A stretch of DNA of 64,000 nucleotides from Coriobacteriales bacterium OH1046 (lineage in GTDB: Bacteria > Actinomycetota > Coriobacteriia > Coriobacteriales > Atopobiaceae): positions 186,001-250,000 of the forward strand of contig RQYE01000001.1 in assembly GCA_004010535.1 (NCBI GenBank), in the 5' to 3' direction. The position numbers and the translations under genes are program-made. The notes beneath the pieces were generated by a model, which worked only from the letters and a program-made list of their open reading frames with translations, ran no database searches and had not been told where the DNA came from. Below are positions 25,035-33,551 of the stretch, piece after piece (the stretch's first letter is position 1; the number at the start of each line of letters is the position of its first letter).

Positions 25035-26393
25035 TCACATGACGTAGCGGATGAGATCGTTGCGGAGCACGAAGACGAAGAGGGCGAGCAGAAGGGCCAG
25101 CCCGATGTAGGAGACGATGTTCTGCACCTTTATCGAAACGGGCCTGCCCATGGCAAGCTGGATGACCTCGAAGAGGATCTTCCCACCATCCAAGGGCGGG
25201 ATAGGCAGGAGGTTCATGAACCCGAGCGACATGGAGATCGCAGCCATCACCAAGAGCAGGTCGAACAAACCCGTCGAGGCTGCTTGGGAGGCTATGACCG
25301 ACATGCCCACGATGGACGAGGACTGCCCGATGGTCTCCAGGGTGTGTGCGGGATCGATGAGGCGCAGGGCGAATCGGGCGACCTGGCCGGCGTAGTGGAA
25401 TGCGGCCGAAAGCGCCTCTCCCACAGGGAGCCGGACCTTGGAGACGGTATTCGTTATGCCGATGAGATCGACGGCCTCGCCCTCGGGAATATCGACATGG
25501 AGGGTCAGGCCCGCGCCATCGCGCGAGACCTCGATGTCGAAGTCCTCCCCTGCCGCGAGCAGGACGTCGAGGGCGTCCGAGATGTCGTGCCAATCGGAGA
25601 TCCCGTACTCCCCCACCCTCACGAAGATATCGCCGGGCAGGACGCCGACCTGCTCGGCAAGGGAGCCGGCATGCACGCTGCCGATGACGGGCTCGGTCGA
25701 ACCCGTATCCACCCCTACGGCCGAGAGCGCGAAGACCACGACGAGGAGGGCGAAGAGGATGTTCACGAGCGGGCCGAAGACGAGCATGGCGAGGCGCTTG
25801 GGAAAGCGGATGCCCTGATAGACATGGCGCCGCTCGGATTCGAGGAACTCGTCCGCCGAGACGGGGAGCTCGTAGGCGTCGCCATCGGCATGGGCGGAGA
25901 TGGCGGCGCCATCATGGCCCGCATCGTACTCGCAGAGCAGCGCCGCATCGCGCGGGATGGTGTTGAAGGCGGGGTCGTCCTTATCCTCTCCCTCGACCAT
26001 GCGGATGGAGGCCCAGTCGGCGAGGGTCGTGAGGATCGCATGGGCCCGGTCGCCATCGACCGGGAAGGCCTGGCAGATATCGGCGACCCGCACGCTGCCG
26101 GTACGGTAGATATGCATGAGGACGTCGGCGAGGAGCTCGTCATCGCAGGACTCCATGCCGCAGATGCGGTTATAGCCGCCGAACAGGATCGGCGTGATGC
26201 CGAATTCGGTGCCGAACCGCCTGCTTTTCCGAGAGAGCTTGAAGCGCGACGGCATGCCGAGGAAGAATTCCGTGACGCGGACCGAGCAGAGGCGCGCTAC
26301 GAGGAAATGCCCTCCCTCATGGACAGCCACGAGCAGCGAGAGGACGAGCAGGCCCCAGAAGACCGCTGAAAGCGTGTTCCCAGCAAACTCCAT
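25035..26393 (-). CDS. rseP: RseP-type site-2 protease with a large cytoplasmic insertion
   Basis: This intramembrane zinc protease (452 aa) has HEGGH at 25-29 in the first membrane helix, a PDZ domain at about 230-310, and PPLDGGK in the C-terminal catalytic helix. RseP homologues cleave anti-sigma factors and leftover signal peptides. Between the GGY motif (72-74) and the membrane helix starting about 197 there are roughly 110 extra residues where about 30 are usual. Part of this insert (86-133) looks like a winged-helix fold. The ATG at 26393 has AAAGG five bases upstream and begins two bases after dxr ends. The neighbours dxr, ispG and proS are typical. Confidence 0.9.
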   Translation of the reverse strand: MEFAGNTLSAVFWGLLVLSLLVAVHEGGHFLVARLCSVRVTEFFLGMPSRFKLSRKSRRFGTEFGITPILFGGYNRICGMESCDDELLADVLMHIYRTGSVRVADICQAFPVDGDRAHAILTTLADWASIRMVEGEDKDDPAFNTIPRDAALLCEYDAGHDGAAISAHADGDAYELPVSADEFLESERRHVYQGIRFPKRLAMLVFGPLVNILFALLVVVFALSAVGVDTGSTEPVIGSVHAGSLAEQVGVLPGDIFVRVGEYGISDWHDISDALDVLLAAGEDFDIEVSRDGAGLTLHVDIPEGEAVDLIGITNTVSKVRLPVGEALSAAFHYAGQVARFALRLIDPAHTLETIGQSSSIVGMSVIASQAASTGLFDLLLVMAAISMSLGFMNLLPIPPLDGGKILFEVIQLAMGRPVSIKVQNIVSYIGLALLLALFVFVLRNDLIRYVM

Positions 26394-26395
26394 AG

Positions 26396-27541
26396 CTACC
26401 TTTCGAGCTGCCGCGCCGCGAGGCTGCGGGCTTCCGTGTCGACGGATGCGAGGTGTTCGAGGCTCTCGACGGGGAAAGCCTCCATGTGCTCGAGGACATG
26501 GGCGACGATGCGCTCGATATCCAGGAACGTGCAGCGCCCCGCCCTGAAGGCCTCGTTGGCGACCTCGTTGGCGGCGTTCAGGATGCAGGGGGCGGTGCCG
26601 CCCGTGCGACCGGCCTGCTGCGCGAGCGCGAGGCACCCGAACGCCTCGGCATCGACCCGTGCGAATGCGAGCGGAGCCTCCGCGTGCCAATCGAGATGCG
26701 CGCAGGAAGCCTCCCAACGGTCGGGATACGAGAGCGCATACTGGATGGGCATGCGCATATCCGCAGCGCAGAGGTTCGCCTTGACCGAGCCATCCGTGAA
26801 TTCGACCATAGAATGGATCTTGCTCTGGCGGTGGATGAGGACCTCGATGCTATAGATGGGCACATCGAAGAGATGGTGCGCCTCGATGACCTCGAGCCCC
26901 TTGTTCATGAGCGTGGCGGAATCGATGGTGATCTTGTCCCCCATGAGCCAGGTGGGGTGCGCGAGGGCATCGGCTGCCGTGATGCGGGCGAGCTCGGCGC
27001 GCGTCATGCCGAAGAACGGGCCGCCCGAGCAGGTGAGCCAGATCTTGAAGATGGCCTCGTGCGGCTCGCCGATAAGGCACTGGAAGATGGCGCTGTGCTC
27101 GGAATCGACCGGGATGAGCTGCCCGGGGGCGGCGAGGGGCATGAGCAGGTCGCCGCCGATGACGATGGACTCCTTGTTGGCGTAGGCGAGGCGCTTGCCG
27201 CAGGAGAGCGCGGCGTAGCCTGCAGAGATGCCCACAGCCCCCACGAGGGCGTTGACGACGCAATCGATCTCATCGAGCTCGCAGAGCTCGGAAAGGCGTC
27301 CTGTTCCGAAGAGGACTTTCGTATGAGCGGGGAATGCATCTGCGGAGACGCTTTTCTCGAGTTCGGGATCGCTTATGACGACGTAGGCGAGGTCGAACTC
27401 GTGGGCGCAGGCGATGGCGAATTCGAGGGAGCTCTTCACGGCGATCGCGACGAGCTTGACCTTATCGGCATGCTTCCTGCATACGTCGATCGCTTGCCTG
27501 CCGATGGAGCCGGATGCCCCCAAAAGCGCGATATTCTGCAT
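26396..27541 (-). CDS. dxr: 1-deoxy-D-xylulose 5-phosphate reductoisomerase
   Basis: Dxr makes 2-C-methyl-D-erythritol 4-phosphate, the committed step of the MEP pathway. It has the NADPH loop LLGASGSIGRQ, ANKESIVIGG, PVDSEHSAIFQ (catalytic metal site), TCSGGPF and the LMNKGLEVIEAH segment. The ATG at 27541 (MQNIALLGASG) overlaps the cdsA stop by one base (TGATG). Length of 381 aa is standard. Confidence 0.96.
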   Translation of the reverse strand: MQNIALLGASGSIGRQAIDVCRKHADKVKLVAIAVKSSLEFAIACAHEFDLAYVVISDPELEKSVSADAFPAHTKVLFGTGRLSELCELDEIDCVVNALVGAVGISAGYAALSCGKRLAYANKESIVIGGDLLMPLAAPGQLIPVDSEHSAIFQCLIGEPHEAIFKIWLTCSGGPFFGMTRAELARITAADALAHPTWLMGDKITIDSATLMNKGLEVIEAHHLFDVPIYSIEVLIHRQSKIHSMVEFTDGSVKANLCAADMRMPIQYALSYPDRWEASCAHLDWHAEAPLAFARVDAEAFGCLALAQQAGRTGGTAPCILNAANEVANEAFRAGRCTFLDIERIVAHVLEHMEAFPVESLEHLASVDTEARSLAARQLER

Positions 27542-28500
27542 CAGAAGATGATCCCTCCCATGACGAGGAGAATGTAGGCCGCCATGCATCCGAAGATCAT
27601 GGAATCCGATCTATCGAGGAGCCCGCCATGGCCGGGCATGATGGCACCCGAGTCCTTGACGCCGACGCCCCGTTTGATCCGCGATTCGAAAAGGTCGCCG
27701 ATGACGGACAGGAACCCCTCGACCACGCCGATGGCGATGGCAAGGGGAAGCGGCAGGCCCTTGAGGTGGAGGAGGCCGATTGCGACCCACACGGCAACCG
27801 AGCCCATCATGCCCGCCCAGAAGCCCTCCCAGCTCTTGTTGGGCGAGATGCGGGGGGCCATCTTATGGATCCCGATACGCGAGCCCACGAGATAGGCTAT
27901 GGCGTCGTTGGCCCAGATGGCCAGCACGACGCCGAGGGTGAGGAATGCGCCCTCGAGCCCCGGGTCGCTGTTCCTTATCAAGACGACGCAGGAGAAGGCG
28001 AGCGAGGTGTAGATGGGTCCGAAGACGGTCACGGCAACGTCGGCGATGTTGGCGCGCGGCGTGAGGACGTACCACACGCCGACGCAGATGAGCAGGAAGA
28101 AGGCCGTGAACACCATCGCGCGCAGGCCGAAGAAGCGCGCGACGAGGGGGAACGACGCTGCGGCTGTGAGCCCGAGCACCTCGTTGGGCATCCTACCGCC
28201 CCTGCGGCACATCCGGAAGAACTCCGAGCAGCAGAGCCATGCGTACAGCGAGACGATGATGGCGGTGGGCGTCCTGCCCGCGAAGAGGCACCCTGCGGTC
28301 AGCACGCCGTAGATGACGCCGTAGGCGGTGCGCGTGAGGAGTTTCTCGGTGAAACCGCGCGCGCGCTGGCCGCGGAGCTGGTTGGCCTCGAACGCGTCGG
28401 AGATGCGCGCGCGCCTGCGCTCCATGCGGTCGACGAGCTTGTCGATGCCGGTGCTCTGGCGTTCCACGCGCTTTCCCGTGCGATTCCCCTCATCCGACAC
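27541..28500 (-). CDS. cdsA: Phosphatidate cytidylyltransferase
   Basis: CdsA forms CDP-diacylglycerol from phosphatidic acid and CTP, the branch point to the phospholipid head groups. About eight membrane segments are visible, and the C-terminal signature reads SVIGDLFESRIKRGVGVKDSG ... PGHGGLLDRSDS. A charged N-terminal stretch of about 65 residues precedes the first helix. The start is uncertain: I use the GTG at 28500; another GTG at 28512 overlaps the uppS stop. The gene lies in the usual uppS-cdsA-dxr order. Confidence 0.92.
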   Translation of the reverse strand: MSDEGNRTGKRVERQSTGIDKLVDRMERRRARISDAFEANQLRGQRARGFTEKLLTRTAYGVIYGVLTAGCLFAGRTPTAIIVSLYAWLCCSEFFRMCRRGGRMPNEVLGLTAAASFPLVARFFGLRAMVFTAFFLLICVGVWYVLTPRANIADVAVTVFGPIYTSLAFSCVVLIRNSDPGLEGAFLTLGVVLAIWANDAIAYLVGSRIGIHKMAPRISPNKSWEGFWAGMMGSVAVWVAIGLLHLKGLPLPLAIAIGVVEGFLSVIGDLFESRIKRGVGVKDSGAIMPGHGGLLDRSDSMIFGCMAAYILLVMGGIIF

Positions 28501-28504
28501 GGTG

Positions 28505-29281
28505 CTATACACCGCCAAAACGCCGCGAGCGGCTCTGGAAGGCGCGGATGGCACGCAGCATGTCCCACCGCGTGAAATCGGGCCAGAGCGTATCGGTCGC
28601 ATGGAACTCGGTGTAGGCAAGCTGATAGAGGAGGTAGTTCGAGAGGCGGAGCTCGCCGGAGGTTCGGATGAGCAGGTCGGGATCGGGAAGCCCCGCAGTA
28701 TAGAGATGCGCGGAGAAGAGGTCCTGATCGATATCGTCGGGGTCGATCTCGCCGGATCGCACGAGACGGGCGAGCTCGTGCGCTGCATGGACGATCTCGG
28801 CGCGGGAGCCGTAGTTGACTGCAAGCGCGAAGGTCATCCCATCATGATCCGCCGTCTCGTCGAGGCCGCGCATGAAGACGCGGTACGTCTCGGAGGGGAG
28901 CGCCTTGAGATCACCGAGGAACAAGAGGCGCACATTCTCCTGATGGAACAGGGGGAGCTCGGCGACGAGCGTCTTCGCGAACAGGCTCATGAGCAGATCG
29001 ACCTCGAGCTTGGGACGCCTCCAATTCTCGGTTGAGAATGCATAGGCGGAGAGCACGTCGAATCCGAGCCGGACGCCCGCAGTGACGGCCTCGCGCAGCG
29101 CATCGACGCCCGCAACGTGGCCCCGCGCACGATCGAGGCCGCGCTTGGCAGCCCAGCGGCCGTTGCCGTCCATGATGATGGAGACATGCGCGGGAATGCG
29201 CGCCACGTCGATATCGCCGAGGGCGATATCGCCTGGGGCGGCCGCGTAGTATGCGGAGAGCTCCTGAAGGTCGGGACGCAT
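28505..29281 (-). CDS. uppS: Isoprenyl transferase (undecaprenyl diphosphate synthase)
   Basis: UppS condenses IPP units onto farnesyl diphosphate in cis to give the lipid carrier for cell-wall synthesis. Motifs are IMDGNGRWAAKRG with the catalytic aspartate (about 36-48), HVAGVDALR, AFSTENWRRP, and the C-terminal DLLIRTSGELRLSNYLLYQLAYTE region (given in part). The 258-aa length is normal. Its ATG directly abuts the frr stop codon (TAAATG), so translation is likely coupled. Confidence 0.95.
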   Translation of the reverse strand: MRPDLQELSAYYAAAPGDIALGDIDVARIPAHVSIIMDGNGRWAAKRGLDRARGHVAGVDALREAVTAGVRLGFDVLSAYAFSTENWRRPKLEVDLLMSLFAKTLVAELPLFHQENVRLLFLGDLKALPSETYRVFMRGLDETADHDGMTFALAVNYGSRAEIVHAAHELARLVRSGEIDPDDIDQDLFSAHLYTAGLPDPDLLIRTSGELRLSNYLLYQLAYTEFHATDTLWPDFTRWDMLRAIRAFQSRSRRFGGV

Positions 29282-29827
29282 TTAAATCTCCATGACTTCC
29301 GCTGTCTTGGCTTTCAGAAGGGCATCGATCTCCTCGATATGGAAGTCGGTGAGCTTCTGGATGGACTTCTTCTCGCGGGACTCATCGTCTTCGGTCAGCT
29401 CCTCGTCGCGCTCGATCTTGCCGTTGAAGTCGCGGCGGACATTGCGCACGGAGATACGGGCCTCCTCGGCGAGCGCATTGCATTCCTTGACGAGCTCGCG
29501 CCTGCGCTCCTCGGTGGGCTTGGGGAACGGGAGGCGGATGGTGATGCCGTCATTGGATGGGGTGATGCCGAGGTCGGAGTCCATGATGGCGCGCTCGATC
29601 GAGCGCAGGGAGGTCTTATCCCATGGCTCGACGAGCAGCATCGAGGCCTCCGGCACCTTCACGCCGGCAAGCTGCACGATGGGCGTGGGCTGGCCATAGT
29701 AATCGACCATGATGCTATCGAGGATATGCGGGTTGGCACGGCCCGTGCGGACGCGCGCGAAATTCGCCTTGAGCGCATCGATGCACTTGGACATGCGATC
29801 CTTGCATTTGCCGCTGTACTCGCTCAT
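29282..29827 (-). CDS. frr: Ribosome recycling factor
   Basis: RRF splits post-termination ribosomes together with EF-G. The 181-aa protein shows the family pattern: ALKANFARVRTGRANPHILD, YYGQPTPIVQLAGVKVPEA, and a C-terminal helix hairpin ending TDFHIEEIDALLKAKTAEVMEI. The ATG at 29827 follows GAGGAGAGATAGCA, a strong site. It lies two bases after pyrH in the conserved tsf-pyrH-frr order. Confidence 0.96.
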   Translation of the reverse strand: MSEYSGKCKDRMSKCIDALKANFARVRTGRANPHILDSIMVDYYGQPTPIVQLAGVKVPEASMLLVEPWDKTSLRSIERAIMDSDLGITPSNDGITIRLPFPKPTEERRRELVKECNALAEEARISVRNVRRDFNGKIERDEELTEDDESREKKSIQKLTDFHIEEIDALLKAKTAEVMEI

Positions 29828-29829
29828 TG

Positions 29830-30555
29830 CTATCTCTCCTCATCGACGACTGTTGTTCCGATGCGCTCGCCCCTGAGGGCGCGCCTGAAGGCGTCCTTTT
29901 CCTCGACGCTGAAAACGATCATCGGCATATGGTTATCATGGCAGAGCGCGGTCGCCGTGGCATCCATCACCTTGAGCTTTTTGGTGAGCACATCCATATA
30001 GGTGATGGTGTCGAACTTGACCGCGCCGGGATTCTCCACCGGGTCGGAATCGTAGATGCCGTCGACCTTCGTCGCCTTGAGCAGGACATCTGCGCCGATC
30101 TCGCAGGCGCGCAGGGCGGCTGCGGTATCGGTGGTGAAGTAGGGGTTGCCGGTGCCTGCCGCGAAGATGGTGACCCGCCCCTTCTCGAGGTGCCTGATCG
30201 CACGGCGCCTGATATAGGTCTCCGCGATCTGATGCATCTCGATGGCGGTCATGACACGGCTGACCATGCCCATCTTCTCGAAACAGTCCTGCAGGGAGAG
30301 GCAATTGATGACCGTTGCGAGCATGCCCATATAATCGCCTTGGGCACGATCCATGCCGGCGGCGGCTCCCTGCACCCCGCGGAAGATGTTGCCGCCGCCC
30401 ACGACCACGCCCACTTGGACGCCGTCATCGTAGACGGGTTTGATCTCATGGGCGATATGCTGCACGACGGCAGGATCGATGCCGTAGGGGCGCTCGCCCA
30501 TGAGCGCCTCGCCCGAGAGCTTCAGAAGCACGCGGGTGTATTTGTAATCGGGCAC
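29830..30555 (-). CDS. pyrH: Uridylate kinase
   Basis: PyrH phosphorylates UMP to UDP. The amino-acid-kinase fold is recognised by [38 protein letters not shown] and [15 protein letters not shown] place the start at the GTG at 30555 ([15 protein letters not shown]) because GAGGGAGG lies six bases upstream. A longer frame to 30627 has no support. Length is 241 aa. An intrinsic terminator after tsf separates it from the rpsB-tsf transcript, so it may have its own promoter in 30556-30629. Confidence 0.95.
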   Translation of the reverse strand: MPDYKYTRVLLKLSGEALMGERPYGIDPAVVQHIAHEIKPVYDDGVQVGVVVGGGNIFRGVQGAAAGMDRAQGDYMGMLATVINCLSLQDCFEKMGMVSRVMTAIEMHQIAETYIRRRAIRHLEKGRVTIFAAGTGNPYFTTDTAAALRACEIGADVLLKATKVDGIYDSDPVENPGAVKFDTITYMDVLTKKLKVMDATATALCHDNHMPMIVFSVEEKDAFRRALRGERIGTTVVDEER

Positions 30556-30629
30556 GCAGGCCTCCCTCTTGATCGGAGACGGGCTATCCTGTAAATAGTA
30601 CACTACACGGCTGCGCCCGTCCCGCACGG

Positions 30630-30670
30630 CGACGAAAGACCAAGCGCCCTGCAGGGCGCAGGGCGCTTGG
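30630..30670 (-). terminator. Intrinsic terminator between tsf and pyrH
   Basis: A perfect 13-base stem CCAAGCGCCCTGC/GCAGGGCGCTTGG with a five-base loop follows the tsf stop. The downstream tract TCTTTCGTC is only moderately T-rich, so termination may be partial and act as an attenuator toward pyrH-frr. Confidence 0.72.
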
Positions 30671-30696
30671 AAGCTACGGCATGGAGAGGCAGGGCG

Positions 30697-31563
30697 CTAC
30701 TCGCCGAAGTTGTAGCGCACGAAGGAGACGAGCTCGATCGTATCGCCGAGCTCCTTGGAGACCTTGGCGGCGAGCTGGGACACCGTGAGGGAGCTGTCCT
30801 TCACGAAGACCTGCTCGGAGAGGACGTTCTCCTTGTAGTACTTCTCGAGCTTGCCGAGGGCCATCTTCTCCTGGATCGCCTCGGGTTTGCCGGAATTGGC
30901 AGCCTGTGCACGGGCGATCTCGAGCTCGTGGGCGACGACATCGGCGGGGACATCCCCGCGTTTGGCGGCAACGGGGCTCATGGCGATGCACTGCATGGCG
31001 ACATCGCGGCCGAAGGATTTGAAGGCATCCGAGGAGACGGTGGCGGCGTTGCCGATCGCGAACTCGACGATATCGGCATGCTTGCCGTCGTGGTGGATGT
31101 AGCTCACGAGCGCACCGTCGGTCTCGATGCGGCAGAAGCGGTTGATCTTCTGGTTCTCGCCGAAGACGTGGATGTTCTCCTTGAGCTCCGCATCGACGGT
31201 GGTGCCGTTCATCGGGCAGGCGAGGAAGGCGTCGAGATCGGCGGGGGCGCATGCGACAACGACCTTGGCCAGCTCGAGGGCGAACGCCTTGAATTTGGCA
31301 TTGGTGCCGACGAAGTCGGTCTCGCAGGTGAGTTCGACGAGGGCGCCTGCCTTGCCGTCATCGGAGATGGAGGCGGCGATGGTGCCTTCGTTGGTATCGC
31401 GGCCGGCGCGTTTGACGGCCTTGGCGAGACCCATGGTGCGCAGGACGTCGACGGCCTTCTCGATATCGCCATCGGCCTCGACGAGCGCCTTCTTGCACTC
31501 CATCATGGGAGAATCGGTCATCTCGCGCAGCTGCTTGACCAGTGCTGCGGTAATCTGAGCCAT
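30697..31563 (-). CDS. tsf: Elongation factor Ts
   Basis: EF-Ts is the nucleotide exchange factor for EF-Tu. The 288-aa protein begins with the UBA-like helix motif ALVKQLREMTDSPMMECKKAL, continues with GLAKAVKRAGRDTNEG and CETDFVGTN, and ends with the coiled-coil and C-terminal module. The ATG at 31563 has AAGGAG eight bases upstream. It follows rpsB by 30 bases. Confidence 0.96.
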   Translation of the reverse strand: MAQITAALVKQLREMTDSPMMECKKALVEADGDIEKAVDVLRTMGLAKAVKRAGRDTNEGTIAASISDDGKAGALVELTCETDFVGTNAKFKAFALELAKVVVACAPADLDAFLACPMNGTTVDAELKENIHVFGENQKINRFCRIETDGALVSYIHHDGKHADIVEFAIGNAATVSSDAFKSFGRDVAMQCIAMSPVAAKRGDVPADVVAHELEIARAQAANSGKPEAIQEKMALGKLEKYYKENVLSEQVFVKDSSLTVSQLAAKVSKELGDTIELVSFVRYNFGE

Positions 31564-31593
31564 AGCTCATCACTCCTTACGGGTAACGTGGGC

Positions 31594-32394
31594 CTACTCG
31601 GAAACGGGAGCCTCGGCGGCGGGAGCGGGTGCCTCGGGGGCGGGTGCGGCTCCAGCAGATGCTGCGGCTTCAACGGGGGCACCGCCCATCTCCGCAGCGG
31701 AGATCTGGGCCTGGCCGCCTCCCGAGAGGACGGCATCGGCGGCGAGCTCGCACATGAGCGCGACTGAGCGGATGGCATCATCGTTGGCGGGGATGCCGTA
31801 TTCGACGACGTCGGGGTCGGAGTTGGTGTCGAGAAGGCCGATGACGGGGATGTGGAGGCGGTTGGCCTCCTTGATGGCGATCTCCTCGCGCTTGGTGTCG
31901 ACCACGAAGAGGGCCTGGGGAAGAGCGGTCATGGTGCGGACGCCCCCGAGGTTGCGTTGGAGTTTCTCAAGCTCCTTGGTGAGAAGCGCCTGCTCCTTCT
32001 TGGGCAACGTGGCCATGGTGCCGTCCTCGACCCACGCCTCGAGCTCCTCCATGCGATCGATGCGGGAGCGCATGGTGACGAAGTTGGTGAGCATGCCGCC
32101 GAGCCAGCGCTGGTTGATGTAGGGCTGGCCGGAGCGCTCCGCCTGGGCGGCGATGGGCTCCTGGGCCTGCTTCTTGGTTCCGACGAAGAGCACCTTGCCG
32201 CCGCGGGCGGAGAGATCCTTCAAGAAGGTGTAGGCGGCATCGGCGCCGAGCATGGTCTTCTTGAGGTCGAGGATGTAGATGCCGTTGCGCTCGCCGAAGA
32301 TGTAGGGCTTCATCTTCGGGTTCCAACGCCTCGTCTGGTGGCCGTAATGGCAACCGGCGTCGAGCAATGTCTGGATGGTGATCTGAGCAGCCAT
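31594..32394 (-). CDS. rpsB: 30S ribosomal protein S2 with Ala/Pro-rich tail
   Basis: The 266-aa protein has the S2 hallmarks LLDAGCHYGHQTRRWNPKM, YIFGERNGIYILDLKKT, WLGGMLTNF and IPVIGLLDTNSDPD. The last 35 residues are a low-complexity tail of Ala, Pro, Glu and Ser that standard S2 lacks. The ATG at 32394 has GAGGAGG seven bases upstream. It heads the rpsB-tsf transcript; the 215 bases before it separate it from xerC. Confidence 0.96.
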   Translation of the reverse strand: MAAQITIQTLLDAGCHYGHQTRRWNPKMKPYIFGERNGIYILDLKKTMLGADAAYTFLKDLSARGGKVLFVGTKKQAQEPIAAQAERSGQPYINQRWLGGMLTNFVTMRSRIDRMEELEAWVEDGTMATLPKKEQALLTKELEKLQRNLGGVRTMTALPQALFVVDTKREEIAIKEANRLHIPVIGLLDTNSDPDVVEYGIPANDDAIRSVALMCELAADAVLSGGGQAQISAAEMGGAPVEAAASAGAAPAPEAPAPAAEAPVSE

Positions 32395-32609
32395 ATGAAA
32401 CCTCCTCAGGTTGTCCCTCCGTACGATGTCGTCCCCGCACACCACCCATACGCTGGCTGACGTAGATGGGCACCCCGGTGCTCGGGTAGTCGCACGTGTG
32501 AAGTCTGCGCCGCCGCTGCGGCGAGCTGCGCCCGATGCGCAGCAATTAATCATCTTATCATGCCTCTGTCTGCTCCCAGACGTGAATTTGGATAAAACCG
32601 GCATCCTCG
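32395..32609 (-). other. rpsB leader region
   Basis: This 215-base spacer precedes rpsB. It must contain the rpsB promoter. An AT-rich stretch near 32540-32560 (minus strand ATGATAAGATGATTAATTG) could hold a -10 element, but no clear -35 is seen. A GC-rich hairpin-forming stretch lies near 32505-32530. The distance leaves a leader long enough for autoregulation by S2, which is known in other bacteria, but I recognise no conserved S2 leader fold. Confidence 0.4.
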
Positions 32610-33551
32610 CTATTCCGAGCGGGGATGCGCCTGCCGTGTCGCATCTTTGAGCCTATCGATGGAGACATGCGTGTAGATCTGGGTCGTCGAGAGGGACTCA
32701 TGGCCCAAGAGCTCCTGCACGGTCCTGAGATCCGCTCCCCCGCCGAGCAGCTCGGTTGCGAAGGTGTGGCGCATCGCATGGGGCGTGAGCGCCGCATCCT
32801 TCCCGGCAGCGCGGATGCGCCTCTCGAACACGGTGCGCAGCGCATCGGTCGACATGGGGTTCGATCTGGTCGAGAGGAAGAACGCCCGCGTGGGCTTCGT
32901 CGCGCTCGCAAGCTGCGGACGACCCTGTTGGAGATACGCCCTCACAGCGCCGAGGGCATGGGCGTATAGGGGGACGATCCGTTCCTTGCCCCCCTTGCCG
33001 AAGAGTTTGACCTGGGCCTCGGCGAAATCGACATCATCCACGGTGAGGCGGGCCATCTCTGCGATACGCGCACCCGAGGCGTAGAGGAGCTCGAGAAACG
33101 CGCGGTCGCGCAGGCCGACGCGATCGGATGCATCGATGGATGAGAGGATAGCGGATACGTCGGCATCGCTCATCGTTTTGGGGAGTGTCTTCGGGAGCTT
33201 GGGGCTTGCAATCGCAGCGGCGGAGTCCTGCTTGACGATATCCTCGTGGACAAGCCAGCGATACAGGGAGCGGATGGCCGAGAGATGCCTGTTGATGGTC
33301 GTCTCGGAGTAACGGGCGCGCGAAAGATCGGCAAGATATGAGCGTAGCTCCCGGTGCGAGATCGACGCCGGGTCGACGCCCTCGCGCTCTGCCCATGAGA
33401 TGAACGAGGCAAGATCGCCCGCATAGGCGCGGACCGTATGCGGAGAAAGGCCCCTCACATCCTCGAGATAGCCGATGAAGCGATCGGCCCATGAGCGGAA
33501 CAGGGCGGTCGCGCCGAGGCGCTCTTCGGTCGATGGCGGGATAGGGTTCAT
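32610..33551 (-). CDS. xerC: Tyrosine recombinase XerC/XerD-type
   Basis: The 313-aa protein resolves chromosome dimers at dif sites. It has a SAM-like N-terminal DNA-binding domain (FIGYLEDVRGLSPHTVRAYAGDL) and the catalytic set: Arg in SGARIAEM, Lys in GKGGKER, His-x-x-Arg in HAMRHTFATELL, His in LGHESLSTTQIYTH and the Tyr nucleophile in the same motif. Position between trmFO and rpsB is where Gram-positives carry xerC. The start overlaps the trmFO stop as ATGA. Confidence 0.92.
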   Translation of the reverse strand: MNPIPPSTEERLGATALFRSWADRFIGYLEDVRGLSPHTVRAYAGDLASFISWAEREGVDPASISHRELRSYLADLSRARYSETTINRHLSAIRSLYRWLVHEDIVKQDSAAAIASPKLPKTLPKTMSDADVSAILSSIDASDRVGLRDRAFLELLYASGARIAEMARLTVDDVDFAEAQVKLFGKGGKERIVPLYAHALGAVRAYLQQGRPQLASATKPTRAFFLSTRSNPMSTDALRTVFERRIRAAGKDAALTPHAMRHTFATELLGGGADLRTVQELLGHESLSTTQIYTHVSIDRLKDATRQAHPRSE

